Both the position numbers and the translations under genes were made by a program. The notes beneath the pieces are model-generated. The model had not been told where the DNA came from and made no database searches. It was given only the letters and a program-made list of their open reading frames with translations. A DNA stretch of 23,054 nt from a bacterium (GTDB lineage: Bacteria; SZUA-182; DTGQ01): assembly GCA_023512255.1 (NCBI GenBank), contig JAILZY010000057.1:1-23054 (forward strand). The letters run 5' to 3'. Below, one piece after another: positions 1 through 7,844 of this stretch (the stretch's first letter is position 1; every line of letters starts with the position of its first letter).

Positions 1-61
1 CTATTGTCTTTTACCTCAATACCCTTCCCCTGCAGCTTATCTACTTCTCCTAATTTTAAAT

Positions 62-93
62 ATGGGGAACATCTGTAGGAATATCAGATGTTC
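62..93. repeat. Short inverted repeat with outward-facing CAGATGTTC ends
   Basis: The 9-bp arm at 67-75 (GAACATCTG) is the exact reverse complement of 85-93 (CAGATGTTC), with a 9-nt loop between them. Bases 62-75 are also the exact reverse complement of 22980-22993 at the far end of the window (14 bp), and a related sequence starts at 1321. This may be a dispersed repeat or the ends of two miniature elements placed back to back. I see no gene in 1-160. Confidence 0.5.
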
Positions 94-160
94 GAGGAGT
101 GCGACCGAATCAATCAAGTACGCTCTTTTTCAACCCAAAGTGCTGCTTTTTAGATAGGTC

Positions 161-1114
161 TTACCAAACTGGCCAGAATGGGAAGGGGGGAAAAAGATAA
201 AGGGGGGGCTGTGGTGGCAAAGGATAAGGGCTGAAGGCAGGAAACCCATATCCAGCAGCAGGGAACCCATATCCGTATGAAGCATACCTGTATGGTGGGG
301 CAAAACCAAGAGATGATGTTACCCCAAAAGCAGACTCTGGCCAAAACGAGGGTCTTGGAGAAAGATACGCACTCCCGATCGGCAGAGCAGCGGCCACTGT
401 CCAAGGGGAGACATCAACAACCGGAAAGATTGGCTGAGAAGCTGGGAAAATTGGCTGAGATGGACTTGGTGCGGGAAAGGGTGTGGGAGCTGACAGCGGC
501 GGATAAGGAAAGATAGGTGGGGGCGATGGGCTAACGTAGGGAGAAGAGGGAAATGGCGCCGAGGGAATAGGTTCACCCCTTGAGGGTGATGGAGCCGGCG
601 GAGTAAAAACATATCCAACCATTGGAGCCGAGAGCATCGACTCTGCTTTCGGCAGATCAAATTGTTGCGCCTGCTGATAATGAGCCTGCCGGGAGCTGGC
701 ATCTTCAACCGCAAGCGAAATACTGAGGAGCATAGGATAAGCCAGTGAGTAGGTCATTAGGGGAATTTGAGAAGAAGCTGATCCTATCTGCGTCTTTGGC
801 CCAGTGCCCCATGAGCCAATAGGCATTTTAGCCTCCATCGGAGGGCTGCTCGGAATAAGGGCAGTCGGGATAAGGGCAGTCGGGCTCTGGGGAAAAAAAG
901 CCAGCCTGGTCGCTTCTGAAGCCTGCCGCACAGCTTCCTCCTCGCCATCAGGCAGGGTGCTGGCAAGCGGCTGGGTCTGGGGAATCGGTCCAAGTCCTAT
1001 GCTGAAGTGGCTCGGTCTGCTCGGTCTTGGAAGATCAACTGATTGAGCGACGACTACCAGAGGGTGGAAGATGATAAGCCAAACTATAAAGAACAATACC
1101 TTCTTTTTTACCAA
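161..1114 (-). CDS. Secreted proline/alanine/phenylalanine-rich low-complexity protein
   Basis: This is a 317-residue open frame that starts at a TTG (1114). A weak AAGG lies about 12 nt upstream. The N-terminus is a clear signal peptide: MVKKK, then about 18 hydrophobic residues, with cleavage likely near VVVAQS. The mature part is low complexity and rich in Pro, Ser, Ala, Phe and Tyr. It includes a tandem TALIP-TALIP (from a 15-bp DNA duplication at 851-880), PSPSQPIFPASQPIFP-type repeats and a Tyr/Gly/Phe/Pro tail ending FPPFPFWPVW. I recognise no catalytic domain. It is divergent from the Gly/Leu/Tyr-rich secreted protein at 1820 and may be a surface or matrix component, which is inference. 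Long shadow frames on the other strand come from the biased composition. The signal peptide and the bias continuing to the stop argue that this frame is the real one. Confidence 0.6.
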   Translation of the reverse strand: MVKKKVLFFIVWLIIFHPLVVVAQSVDLPRPSRPSHFSIGLGPIPQTQPLASTLPDGEEEAVRQASEATRLAFFPQSPTALIPTALIPSSPPMEAKMPIGSWGTGPKTQIGSASSQIPLMTYSLAYPMLLSISLAVEDASSRQAHYQQAQQFDLPKAESMLSAPMVGYVFTPPAPSPSRGEPIPSAPFPSSPYVSPSPPPIFPYPPLSAPTPFPAPSPSQPIFPASQPIFPVVDVSPWTVAAALPIGSAYLSPRPSFWPESAFGVTSSLGFAPPYRYASYGYGFPAAGYGFPAFSPYPLPPQPPLYLFPPFPFWPVW

Positions 1115-1310
1115 ATCTTACTAAAACCTTATAGTCTATGGGGAGTAAATTTATTGTTTTTAGTTTTCTAGTTATTGAATGCCGGACCGTTGAAGTCAAC
1201 GGCAGTGATACATGATGATGTAATAAATAGTGATGTATAGATGGTGCTGGAGGTTTAATATTTTAGCATAATTATATTACCATGACTAGAAGATCAAAGT
1301 CAAAATAAAA

Positions 1311-1410
1311 ATCAACCAGGCAGATGTTCCCTGCAATTTCCCCTTCCCATTAAGGGGGTGAGGATAGTATGGGAGTCTTTAATAAAGATGGAAAACATCT
1401 ATCAACCAGG
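1311..1410. repeat. Possible miniature inverted-repeat element with flanking direct repeats
   Basis: The 10-bp direct repeat ATCAACCAGG occurs at 1311-1320 and 1401-1410. The 80 bp between begins CAGATGTTCC and ends GGAAAACATCT, an imperfect inverted pair. In addition 1321-1343 is imperfectly inverted at 1409-1431, so part of the symmetry runs over the right direct repeat. The CAGATGTTCC end is the same motif seen at 62-93 and 22980. No transposase is present. This may be a decayed MITE or a structured regulatory site. Confidence 0.35.
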
Positions 1411-1610
1411 GGAAATGTAGGGAATATCTTGTAAATTCTGGTAAAATTGGTTTTCGCTTGATCGGAAAAGAGAATTTATGCTATTTTAATTTTGTAATTT
1501 ATCCAGCTTCATAAGCTCTATGTCAAGGTATAATAATTATCCGTAACTTACAGCCCACAAGACGCAAATGGGCTATTCAATTATCCTTTCCTGAAAGACT
1601 GATCCAATGA

Positions 1611-1630
1611 TACCTGTAGGTAAGAATACC
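1611..1630 (+). promoter_or_regulatory. Regular TACC/GGTA half-sites, candidate activator operator
   Basis: Three four-base half-sites of alternating orientation are spaced exactly 4 bp apart: TACC (1611-1614), GGTA (1619-1622) and TACC (1627-1630). They lie about 30-48 bp upstream of the sigma-54-type promoter at 1659. That is close for a classic enhancer site, but binding of a regulator here is plausible. In RNA form the same bases could make a small hairpin (GGTA-agaa-TACC). Confidence 0.3.
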
Positions 1631-1658
1631 GAGCTGTTTTCTCTTGCGGCTACTATAC

Positions 1659-1674
1659 TGGCATTTTGATTGCA
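1659..1674 (+). promoter_or_regulatory. Sigma-54 (RpoN) type -24/-12 promoter
   Basis: The sequence TGGCATTTTGATTGCA matches the -24/-12 consensus TGGCAC-N5-TTGCA, with the required GG-N10-GC spacing and one main mismatch (C to T in the -24 element). Initiation would be near 1685, giving a leader of about 135 nt before the GTG at 1820. If real, the Gly/Leu/Tyr-rich secreted protein is expressed only with an activating enhancer-binding protein. Confidence 0.6.
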
Positions 1675-1819
1675 TTCTTAGTCAATAGAAGAATTCAGGA
1701 AATGGGACCCGAATTTTGAAAGGGGGTGTAAATCAATAAAATATAAAAATATAGTAGATAGGGAAGGTATATTAAACTCTCAATTAAATCAAATAATAAA
1801 AGTTAGTGAGGTATAAGCA

Positions 1820-2599
1820 GTGAAAAAGAAATGGTTTTTGAAGGTATTAGCAGCGGCGTATTTAATATTGATCATAAGTTCTTTGCCCTCATCTGCTCAG
1901 GCGCAATTTGGATTAAGCAGCCTCTATGGCCGTGGGCTCTACGGCGGACTCTATGGCAGCAGCCTATATGGCAGTCTGCTGGGCTCTGGCCTCTATGGCC
2001 GAGGGCTGTACGGCGGCCTGCTGGGCGGCGGTCTATATGGTATGTACGGCGGCCTGCTGGGCGCTGGCCTATATGGCCGAGGGCTGTATGGCGGGCTGCT
2101 GGGTGGTGGCCTATATGGCCGTGGGCTGTACGGCGGCCTGCTGGGCGCTGGCCTATATGGTATGTATGGCGGGCTGCTGGGCGGCGGCCTATACGGTATG
2201 TACGGCGGGCTCTATGGCGGCATGATGGGCGGGCTCTACAACAGTCTGCTGCTGAGCGGTGGTGGGCTTTCGGGTAGCAGTCTTTTGGGAAGCGGCCTTG
2301 GCGGACTCCTGAGCCTCAATAGCGGCAATGCAGCCCTGCAGGACTATCTGCTCAGGGTAACTGGCCTTGACGGAGGGCTTGGAGGACTGGCAGGTTTACA
2401 GAAGACCTATTGGGAGCTTGTCAGTCAGATACCGGCGCCGCCGACAACGAGCACAGTTGTTCCTGCTCCCACAACTACAACTCTTACCCCTGTGACCACA
2501 ACTCCAGCTCCCTTGGCTACGACCATACCAGCAACTACTGTAGCCCCAGCTACTACCTCGGTTCCGGCAGCGGTTATCAGCGGACTGTGGCTGCTGTGA
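1820..2599 (+). CDS. Secreted Leu-Tyr-Gly repeat protein with Thr/Pro-rich tail
   Basis: This is a 259-residue protein starting at GTG 1820, with GAGGT seven nt upstream. Residues 1-28 are a signal peptide (MKKK, hydrophobic core, cleavage after SAQA). Residues about 32-137 contain 14 LYG units, mostly arranged as GLYGRGLYGG, LLGGG and GLYGMYGG modules encoded by near-identical DNA repeats (about 1919-2230). A Ser/Leu/Gly stretch and a short non-repetitive segment (AALQDYLLRVTGLDG to YWELVSQ) follow, then a Thr/Pro/Ala-rich tail of about 50 residues that could be glycosylated or span the cell wall. I see no sorting signal or enzyme motif. Aromatic/glycine repeats suggest a self-associating structural protein, such as a fibre, sheath or matrix, which is inference. 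It has its own sigma-54-type promoter and a strong terminator, so it is probably monocistronic. Confidence 0.7.
   Translation: MKKKWFLKVLAAAYLILIISSLPSSAQAQFGLSSLYGRGLYGGLYGSSLYGSLLGSGLYGRGLYGGLLGGGLYGMYGGLLGAGLYGRGLYGGLLGGGLYGRGLYGGLLGAGLYGMYGGLLGGGLYGMYGGLYGGMMGGLYNSLLLSGGGLSGSSLLGSGLGGLLSLNSGNAALQDYLLRVTGLDGGLGGLAGLQKTYWELVSQIPAPPTTSTVVPAPTTTTLTPVTTTPAPLATTIPATTVAPATTSVPAAVISGLWLL
1919..2230 (+). repeat. In-frame tandem DNA repeats encoding LYG modules
   Basis: Degenerate units such as GGCCTATATGGCCG and GGCGGCCTGCTGGGC recur in varied order through the repeat domain of the secreted protein. Unit lengths are multiples of three, so copy-number changes would keep the frame. Synonymous differences between copies suggest some age, while longer near-identical blocks suggest recent unit shuffling. 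Confidence 0.75.
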
Positions 2600-2675
2600 T
2601 TTTAACGGGGGTGTGATTTTAATGGGGGGATTATCCCGCTTTGAGCTTGATTCTTACCCAAAGGTAATGCATAAT

Positions 2676-2715
2676 AAGCGGGAGATTGGAAACCTCAATC
2701 TCCCGCTTGTTTTTT
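2676..2715 (+). terminator. Rho-independent terminator after the LYG-repeat gene
   Basis: A perfect 13-bp stem (2676-2688 with 2696-2708) and a 7-nt loop are followed by G and six T's (2710-2715). It lies 77 bp after the stop codon at 2597-2599. It also shows that the upstream extension of the HD-domain frame (2613-2771) is not coding. Confidence 0.9.
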
Positions 2716-2771
2716 CTAGCAGCCTTTGTGGCGGCATTTTTGAATCTGGATCAAGCGATAAAAGCGGATAT

Positions 2772-3554
2772 ATGGATAGGGAAATAATAGCTTATTTTAG
2801 AGCCTGGTTTTCACAGTATGTGGCCACCTTCTCCTCTTCATCTGCGGAGCAGGAGCGAAACATTATCCTCAAAAAAGAGCATACCCTAAGGGTTTGTCAG
2901 GAGATCTTAAGTCTTGGCCACGATCTTGGCCTCACCGATCAGGAACTTTTCCTGGCTGAGGCCGCGGCTTTGTTTCACGATCTTGGCAGATTTCGGCAGT
3001 GGCAACAATACGGCACCTTCAGGGACGATCAGTCTGAAAACCACGCTCTCCTGGCCTTGCGAGTGCTAGATGAGCACAAGCTCCTGGCCAAACTCTCTCC
3101 GACAGAGCAAGAATTGATCCGCTGGGCTATTCAGTATCATAACACCCTGCATGTTCCTGAAATGGAGAACCTGCAGGCCGTGCAGCTCACCCGACTGTTG
3201 CGGGATGCAGACAAGCTTGACATCTTTCGGGTATTTCTCGACCATTTTCATTCTCCTCCGGAGCAGAAAAATTTCTCAGTCGAGTGGAATCTGCCAGACA
3301 CTGACGGCTACTCTGAAGCCATATGGGCTGATCTTAGCCACCATCGAATATCTTCTTTGGCCTATGTACGGAATCGAAATGATTTCAAGCTGCTGCTTCT
3401 TGGCTGGGTCTTTGACATAAATTTCTTGCCTACTGTCCAGCGGATTTTGGAGCGAAAATATGTAGAGGAAATTTGTCGACTGCTGCCCCCTTATCCTGAA
3501 ATTCGCTCCCTAGAAGCAGAGCTTTTGGCTTATCTGAGAAGATTGATTTTTTAA
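2772..3554 (+). CDS. HD-domain metal-dependent phosphohydrolase
   Basis: This 260-residue protein belongs to the HD superfamily. The metal-binding set is complete: H37 (KKEHTLRV), H69-D70 (ALFHDLGRF), H91 (SENHALL), H123 (QYHNTLH) and D145 (LRDADKLDIF). The family hydrolyses phosphate esters or nucleotides; the exact substrate cannot be read from the sequence. The open frame extends back to 2613, but that part runs through a strong terminator hairpin, so the ATG at 2772 is chosen. Its ribosome binding site is weak. It lies 146 bp upstream of lon with promoter-like sequence between, so the two are probably transcribed separately. Confidence 0.8.
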   Translation: MDREIIAYFRAWFSQYVATFSSSSAEQERNIILKKEHTLRVCQEILSLGHDLGLTDQELFLAEAAALFHDLGRFRQWQQYGTFRDDQSENHALLALRVLDEHKLLAKLSPTEQELIRWAIQYHNTLHVPEMENLQAVQLTRLLRDADKLDIFRVFLDHFHSPPEQKNFSVEWNLPDTDGYSEAIWADLSHHRISSLAYVRNRNDFKLLLLGWVFDINFLPTVQRILERKYVEEICRLLPPYPEIRSLEAELLAYLRRLIF

Positions 3555-3620
3555 ACCTAAAATACAAAAACAACCCCTCTGAGTTAAGTCAATCTCGAAT
3601 TTTGAAAATCTGTTTTTCTC

Positions 3621-3650
3621 TTGCTATTGTGTCTAAGACTATGTTATAAA
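3621..3650 (+). promoter_or_regulatory. Candidate sigma-70 promoter for lon
   Basis: A TTGCTA at 3621-3626 is followed after 18 bp by TATAAA at 3645-3650, which would start transcription about 45 nt before the lon GTG. No CIRCE element or clear sigma-32 consensus was seen, so heat-shock control is not evident from the sequence. Confidence 0.45.
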
Positions 3651-3700
3651 TTTAGTTTTGAATATCTTTATTTTCATTGGATAAAAGATAGGGAGTTTTT

Positions 3701-6136
3701 GTGATCATTATGGGAAGTGAAAATCAAAACATACTGGAACCCCACCTAGAGCAGGAAGAGAAGCAGATCGTTCTGGCTTCAGAAATCCTGCCGGAAAATT
3801 TGGCGATTATTCCGATCAACGATCGCCCGATATTTCCAGGGATTATTATTCCCATCATCATTGAAAACGATATCCTGAAAAATGCCATTGAAACCGTTCA
3901 CCACTCAACCCATAAAACGGTTGGCCTATTCCTGACCAAAGGGGAAGAGGAAAAGGAGACTTACGGCCTGGAGGATATATACCAGGTCGGAGTCGCGGCC
4001 AAAATTCTCAAGCTTATTCCTACGGAAACAAATGAATTGCATGTCCTTATCTCCTCCCAGGAGAGGATACGGCTGCGGGAAATCGTAACTCAACATCCCT
4101 ATCCAATCGGAAAAGTGGAATACTACCACGAGGCTAGGTTCTCAATGAATGAAGAACTAAAGGCCTACTCGATGGCTATTGTCTCCTCCATTAAGGAACT
4201 GTTGAAGCTAAACCCCCTGTTCAAAGAAGAATTAAAAATATTTTTGACCCGCTCCACCCTGGAAGAGCCCGGCAAGCTGGCTGATTTTGCTGCCTCTCTG
4301 ACCACTGCTGACCGAGAGGAGCTCCAGGAGGTTCTGGAGACGATCAAAATCAGAGAACGAATCGACAAGGTGCTGCTGCTGCTGCGCAAAGAGGTCGATG
4401 TGACCAAGCTTCAGGCCAAGATAACCAAGCAGATCGAAGATAAAATATCCAAGCATCAGCGAACCTTCTTTCTGAAGGAGCAACTGCGGGCTATTCAGAA
4501 GGAATTAGGGATCGTCAAGGATGAGCGGGCCGCGGCGGCCGAAAGATTCATCAAGCGGATCAAAAGGTTAAAGCTCAGCCCGGAGGCGATGAAGGTTGTC
4601 GATGAGGAACTAGAGAAGATTTCACTCCTTGAGCCTGCCTCTCCAGAGTATCATGTTTCCTACAACTATCTGGAATGGTTGACCTCGCTGCCTTGGGGAA
4701 AGCAGTCAAAAGACAATTACGACCTTGAGGCGGCCCAGAAGATACTCGACCAGGATCACTACGGCCTTTTGGATGTCAAGGAAAGGATCCTTGAATTTAT
4801 AAGCGTCGGAAAGCTTAGAAAGAGTATCACTGGCTCTATTCTCTGCCTTATCGGCCCACCCGGGGTAGGCAAGACATCTCTTGGCAAATCCATTGCCCGA
4901 GCCTTGGGCAGGAAATTTTATCGCTTCTCCCTTGGCGGCATGAGGGATGAGGCGGAAATTAAAGGCCACAGACGAACCTATATTGGAGCCATGCCGGGCA
5001 AATTCATTCAAAGTCTCAAGGTTGTCCAGACCTCAAATCCGGTTATCATGCTTGATGAGATTGACAAGGTGGGAAAAAGCTTTCAAGGGGATCCTGCCTC
5101 TGCCCTGCTGGAGGTCCTTGATCCTGAGCAAAATGTGGAATTCCTTGACCATTTTATTGATGTCCGGTTTGACCTGTCCAATATTCTCTTTATTGCTACG
5201 GCCAATCAGCCAGATACCATTCCCAGCCCCCTGCTTGACCGGATGGAAATCCTGCGGCTTTCTGGATACGTTCTGGAAGAGAAGCTTGAGATTGCCAAAA
5301 AATTTTTAATCCCCAAACAGATCAAAAATCATGGTCTAAGCCGCAAAAAGGTGATTATTCAGGAAGATGCTCTCAGGCAGATGATTGACCAGTATGCCCG
5401 CGAGGCAGGCGTGCGGAGCCTGGAAAATCAGATCAAGAAAATCTGCCGCAAAGCCGCTCGCCACTTTGCCAGTGGAGAAAAAAAAGCCGTGATCGTAACG
5501 CCACAAAATCTAAGAGAATACCTGGGAATGCCACTCTTTGCCAAGGAGGAGATCAGCAAGGAGAGAATACCCGGAGTGGCCACAGGTCTAGCCTGGACCG
5601 AAACCGGAGGGGCTATTTTGTCGATCGAGGCCGCAGGGATCCTATCCAGGCGAAAGGGATTCAAACAGACAGGCCAATTAGGGGAAGTGATGATAGAGTC
5701 TTCCGAAATTGCCTATAGCTACATTATGTCATCCTTGCCAAGATATCAGGCTGATCCGAAGTATTTTGATCGACACTTTGTCCATCTCCACGTTCCGGCA
5801 GGGGCCACACCCAAAGATGGTCCTTCAGCCGGAATAACCATGGCTACGGCTCTACTTTCCTTAGTGCTGCAAAAGCCGGTCCGGCCAGATATAGCCATGA
5901 CCGGAGAAATTACTCTCACTGGCCAGGTCTTACCCATCGGCGGGGTAAAGGAGAAGACTATTGCTGCCCGCCGGGCAAATATCAAGGAACTGATCCTCCC
6001 CTGGGAAAATAAAAAAGACTTTGACGAGCTTCCCGACTACATCAAGGAGGGGCTTGCGGTTCACTACGTCAAAAAATTCGATGACATCTACAACCTGTTG
6101 TTTGTTGATGATCATAAAGAAAATTCAAACCATTAA
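3701..6136 (+). CDS. lon: ATP-dependent protease La (Lon)
   Basis: This is an 811-residue cytoplasmic AAA+ serine protease that degrades misfolded and regulatory proteins. The N-terminal substrate-binding domain covers about residues 30-230. The AAA+ module has Walker [10 protein letters not shown] (385-393, K391) and Walker B (VIMLDEID). The protease domain has the Ser/Lys dyad S709 (PKDGPSAG) and K752 (GGVKEK). Length and motifs match bacterial LonA. The start is GTG 3701, five nt after AGGGAG; an in-frame ATG three codons later is too far from that site. The stop lies 16 bp before the next gene, so the two are probably co-transcribed. Confidence 0.97.
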   Translation: MIIMGSENQNILEPHLEQEEKQIVLASEILPENLAIIPINDRPIFPGIIIPIIIENDILKNAIETVHHSTHKTVGLFLTKGEEEKETYGLEDIYQVGVAAKILKLIPTETNELHVLISSQERIRLREIVTQHPYPIGKVEYYHEARFSMNEELKAYSMAIVSSIKELLKLNPLFKEELKIFLTRSTLEEPGKLADFAASLTTADREELQEVLETIKIRERIDKVLLLLRKEVDVTKLQAKITKQIEDKISKHQRTFFLKEQLRAIQKELGIVKDERAAAAERFIKRIKRLKLSPEAMKVVDEELEKISLLEPASPEYHVSYNYLEWLTSLPWGKQSKDNYDLEAAQKILDQDHYGLLDVKERILEFISVGKLRKSITGSILCLIGPPGVGKTSLGKSIARALGRKFYRFSLGGMRDEAEIKGHRRTYIGAMPGKFIQSLKVVQTSNPVIMLDEIDKVGKSFQGDPASALLEVLDPEQNVEFLDHFIDVRFDLSNILFIATANQPDTIPSPLLDRMEILRLSGYVLEEKLEIAKKFLIPKQIKNHGLSRKKVIIQEDALRQMIDQYAREAGVRSLENQIKKICRKAARHFASGEKKAVIVTPQNLREYLGMPLFAKEEISKERIPGVATGLAWTETGGAILSIEAAGILSRRKGFKQTGQLGEVMIESSEIAYSYIMSSLPRYQADPKYFDRHFVHLHVPAGATPKDGPSAGITMATALLSLVLQKPVRPDIAMTGEITLTGQVLPIGGVKEKTIAARRANIKELILPWENKKDFDELPDYIKEGLAVHYVKKFDDIYNLLFVDDHKENSNH

Positions 6137-6152
6137 AGAAAGGGATAAGGCC

Positions 6153-6953
6153 ATGCTGGGTATAGGTAAAAATATCCGACTGGAGAGAATTATTGATCGG
6201 AACACGGGTCGGACGGTTATTGTACCCATGGATCATGGGGTAACTCTCGGCCCAATCAAGGGCCTGGTTGACATGCGGGATATGGTCAATGAGATTGCCG
6301 AGGGAGGCGCCAATGCCGTGCTGGGACACATTGGGCTTCCGCTCCACGGCCACCGCAAGCACGGAAGGGACATAGGGTTGATTCTTCACCTCTCGGGCAG
6401 CACGGTCTGGGCACCGGATCCGAATGCCAAGGTTTTGGTCAATACGGTAGAGATGGCCCTAAAAATCGGTGCTGATGCAGTTTCGGTTCATATTAATATT
6501 GGTGCGGAAAGTGAATCACAGATGCTCCAGGACCTGGGCGAGGTATCGGTAAAATGTCTTGAGTGGGGAATGCCTCTTTTGGCCATGATGTACACCCGAG
6601 GTGAAAAATTCCAGGATGAAAACTCCGTCGAGGGCGTAAAACATGCCGCCCGGATCGCGGCCGAGCTTGGAGCCGATCTGGTCAAGGTAAGCTATACAGG
6701 CTCTCCGGAATCCTTCCGGCAGGTAGTTGAGGGCTGCCCTATTCCGGTTCTTATCGCCGGAGGAGAGAAGACTAAAAACGAACGAGAGATCCTCCAGATT
6801 ATCAAAGATGCCCTTGAGGCTGGCGGAGCAGGAGTGTCAATTGGCCGCAATATCTTCCAGCACGAAAAAAAGCAGGCCATGGTGAGAGCGATCTGTAAAA
6901 TGGTTCATGAGAATATTTCTGTTGAGGAAGCCTTGGAAATTCTAGCTAAATGA
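6153..6953 (+). CDS. 2-amino-3,7-dideoxy-D-threo-hept-6-ulosonate (ADH) synthase-type class I aldolase
   Basis: This 266-residue class I aldolase belongs to the DeoC/FbaB-like family. It most resembles the methanogen enzyme that makes aminodideoxyheptulosonate, the first step of the alternative route to 3-dehydroquinate. Visible active-site residues are D27 ([11 protein letters not shown]), Y147 (MMYTRGE) and the Schiff-base lysine K178 (DLVKVSYTG). Each sits six positions before the counterpart I recall for MJ0400 (Asp33, Tyr153, Lys184). The ATG at 6153 follows AGGGATAAGG; the frame upstream overlaps the end of lon and is not used. No partner 3-dehydroquinate synthase II (AroB') is in the window. 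A class I fructose-bisphosphate aldolase of the same fold is the main alternative. Confidence 0.8.
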   Translation: MLGIGKNIRLERIIDRNTGRTVIVPMDHGVTLGPIKGLVDMRDMVNEIAEGGANAVLGHIGLPLHGHRKHGRDIGLILHLSGSTVWAPDPNAKVLVNTVEMALKIGADAVSVHINIGAESESQMLQDLGEVSVKCLEWGMPLLAMMYTRGEKFQDENSVEGVKHAARIAAELGADLVKVSYTGSPESFRQVVEGCPIPVLIAGGEKTKNEREILQIIKDALEAGGAGVSIGRNIFQHEKKQAMVRAICKMVHENISVEEALEILAK

Positions 6954-6966
6954 GAAAAGAGCATCT

Positions 6967-6993
6967 GCTGAAAAAAAGCCGCTTTTTTTCAGC
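6967..6993. terminator. Bidirectional terminator between convergent genes
   Basis: A perfect 12-bp stem (GCTGAAAAAAAG, 6967-6978, with 6982-6993) closes a 3-nt loop. Its arms provide runs of seven T's on either strand. It lies 14 bp after the aldolase stop and contains the stop codon of the convergent membrane protein gene (6989-6991). Confidence 0.75.
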
Positions 6994-7720
6994 CTGCAAG
7001 CAGCCAAAGGCCGGCTAGCCCGCAGCTTAATCCCAGCAGCAAGTTGGACAGATGATCAATTTTGCCCATAAGATCAATTCCCTTATTTCGGTACACAATC
7101 CCTAAAAAATAGACCGACAAAAACAGCCCGCAGAAAAAAACAGCCAGGGAAATCAGGATTCCGCTCAAGGGGAAAACGAGAGCAGTCATGGAGACCGCTA
7201 GGGTGGAGAAGTGATTGTGGAGGCTGCCAAGGCGGCTGAGCTTTCTGGTGCTGTGCTGATGAGTGTGATTTTGCTTGGCTTGCGGAGCATGAAAATGCAG
7301 GTGCTCATGCCGATGAGTATAAGAAGGGGGTTGATGCTCTGCGGCTTTTGATTCTGGCCGATCAAGCTCTTTGGGAGCATGAGCATGATCGAGCTGATGT
7401 GAGTGTTCGTGCTGGTGAAGTTGCTTTGGCGGTACCCAAAAAAATTCATACAAACTCTGCAATCCCAAGGCCCAGAGAGCGATTCCAATAGCAGGCCGGG
7501 ATGAAAAATACCCCAGACCAGAGAGTTTAATTCTAAGCAGCCAAAGCGGGATGACTAAGGCCAGGACATATCCAAGGTGGATCAGCCCTACCTTGCCCGA
7601 AACCAGAGATGGCCGATAGTAGATCTCATCGGCTTGGTCGGAATTTAGAATATCAATGATATGATCTCCCCTAAGGCCATGGAAAAATCCAAGAAAAAAT
7701 ATCGCCTGAAAAATCACCAT
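6989..7720 (-). CDS. NiCoT/RcnA-like nickel-cobalt transporter-like membrane protein with His-rich loop
   Basis: This 243-residue inner-membrane protein has about six hydrophobic segments. The first contains FHGLRGDHI, which fits the HX4DH signature of NiCoT-type Ni/Co permeases (H14, D19, H20). Between the third and fourth segments lies a hydrophilic loop (about 102-170) with 17 histidines in HXH runs such as THRHEHLHFH, as in RcnA-type exporters and other metal carriers. It is shorter than typical NiCoT proteins (about 330 residues) and the second conserved motif is not obvious, so uptake or export and the metal itself are uncertain. It starts at ATG 7720 with a weak ribosome binding site. 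It is convergent with the aldolase gene and follows ahbC on the same strand. Confidence 0.6.
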   Translation of the reverse strand: MVIFQAIFFLGFFHGLRGDHIIDILNSDQADEIYYRPSLVSGKVGLIHLGYVLALVIPLWLLRIKLSGLGYFSSRPAIGIALWALGLQSLYEFFWVPPKQLHQHEHSHQLDHAHAPKELDRPESKAAEHQPPSYTHRHEHLHFHAPQAKQNHTHQHSTRKLSRLGSLHNHFSTLAVSMTALVFPLSGILISLAVFFCGLFLSVYFLGIVYRNKGIDLMGKIDHLSNLLLGLSCGLAGLWLLAG

Positions 7721-7743
7721 CTAACTACCCATAAAGAAAAGAG

Positions 7744-7797
7744 TTAATCAGCAACTTGCCGACCGCCAAAGCTTTAATCATTAACTTGCCGCCCGCC
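7744..7797. repeat. Imperfect tandem direct repeat, 24 bp at 30-bp period
   Basis: TTAATCA followed by an ACTTGCCGNCCGCC core occurs at 7744-7767 and 7774-7797 with about four mismatches. It lies in the gap between ahbC and the His-rich membrane protein gene. No function is evident. Confidence 0.45.
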
Positions 7798-7844
7798 TTT
7801 TTCCCCTCTCGGAGATCACCGATCGCTGATTGCTCGCTCATTGC

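Larger units (their letters stand above)
1115..1819. other. 705-bp divergent intergenic region
   Basis: This AT-rich stretch separates the two secreted low-complexity genes. It contains a 16-bp palindrome at 1187-1202 (CCGTTGA-ag-TCAACGG), an 80-bp MITE-like segment at 1311-1410, a set of TACC/GGTA half-sites at 1611-1630 and a sigma-54-type promoter at 1659-1674. One 21-codon frame at 1369-1434 has a GAGG five nt before its ATG, but nothing else supports it as a gene. No RNA gene was recognised. Confidence 0.6.

Noticed and set aside
277-714. Open frames on the plus strand and in a second minus frame over the Pro-rich gene
   Set aside because: They are by-products of biased composition; only the 161-1114 frame has a signal peptide and consistent bias.
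1369-1434. 21-codon reading frame with a good ribosome binding site
   Set aside because: Too short and without homology or composition support; it lies inside the MITE-like repeat region.
1550-1637. Possible c-di-GMP (GEMM-I) riboswitch: GACGCAAA, GTAGGTA...TACCGA and an ACAGC/GCTGT closing stem
   Set aside because: The GGCAAAC segment and the GCC pairing after ACGCAAA are missing, spacing is off, and the sigma-54-type promoter lies downstream, so this region would not be in that transcript. A covariance-model search with RF01051 would settle it.
1831-2277. Trp/Arg/Ala-rich frames overlapping the LYG-repeat gene
   Set aside because: Alternate readings of the same tandem repeats, without a ribosome binding site or signal peptide.
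2613-2771. 53-residue N-terminal extension of the HD-domain protein
   Set aside because: It runs through a strong terminator hairpin with T-tract, and HD proteins of this type begin near the chosen ATG.
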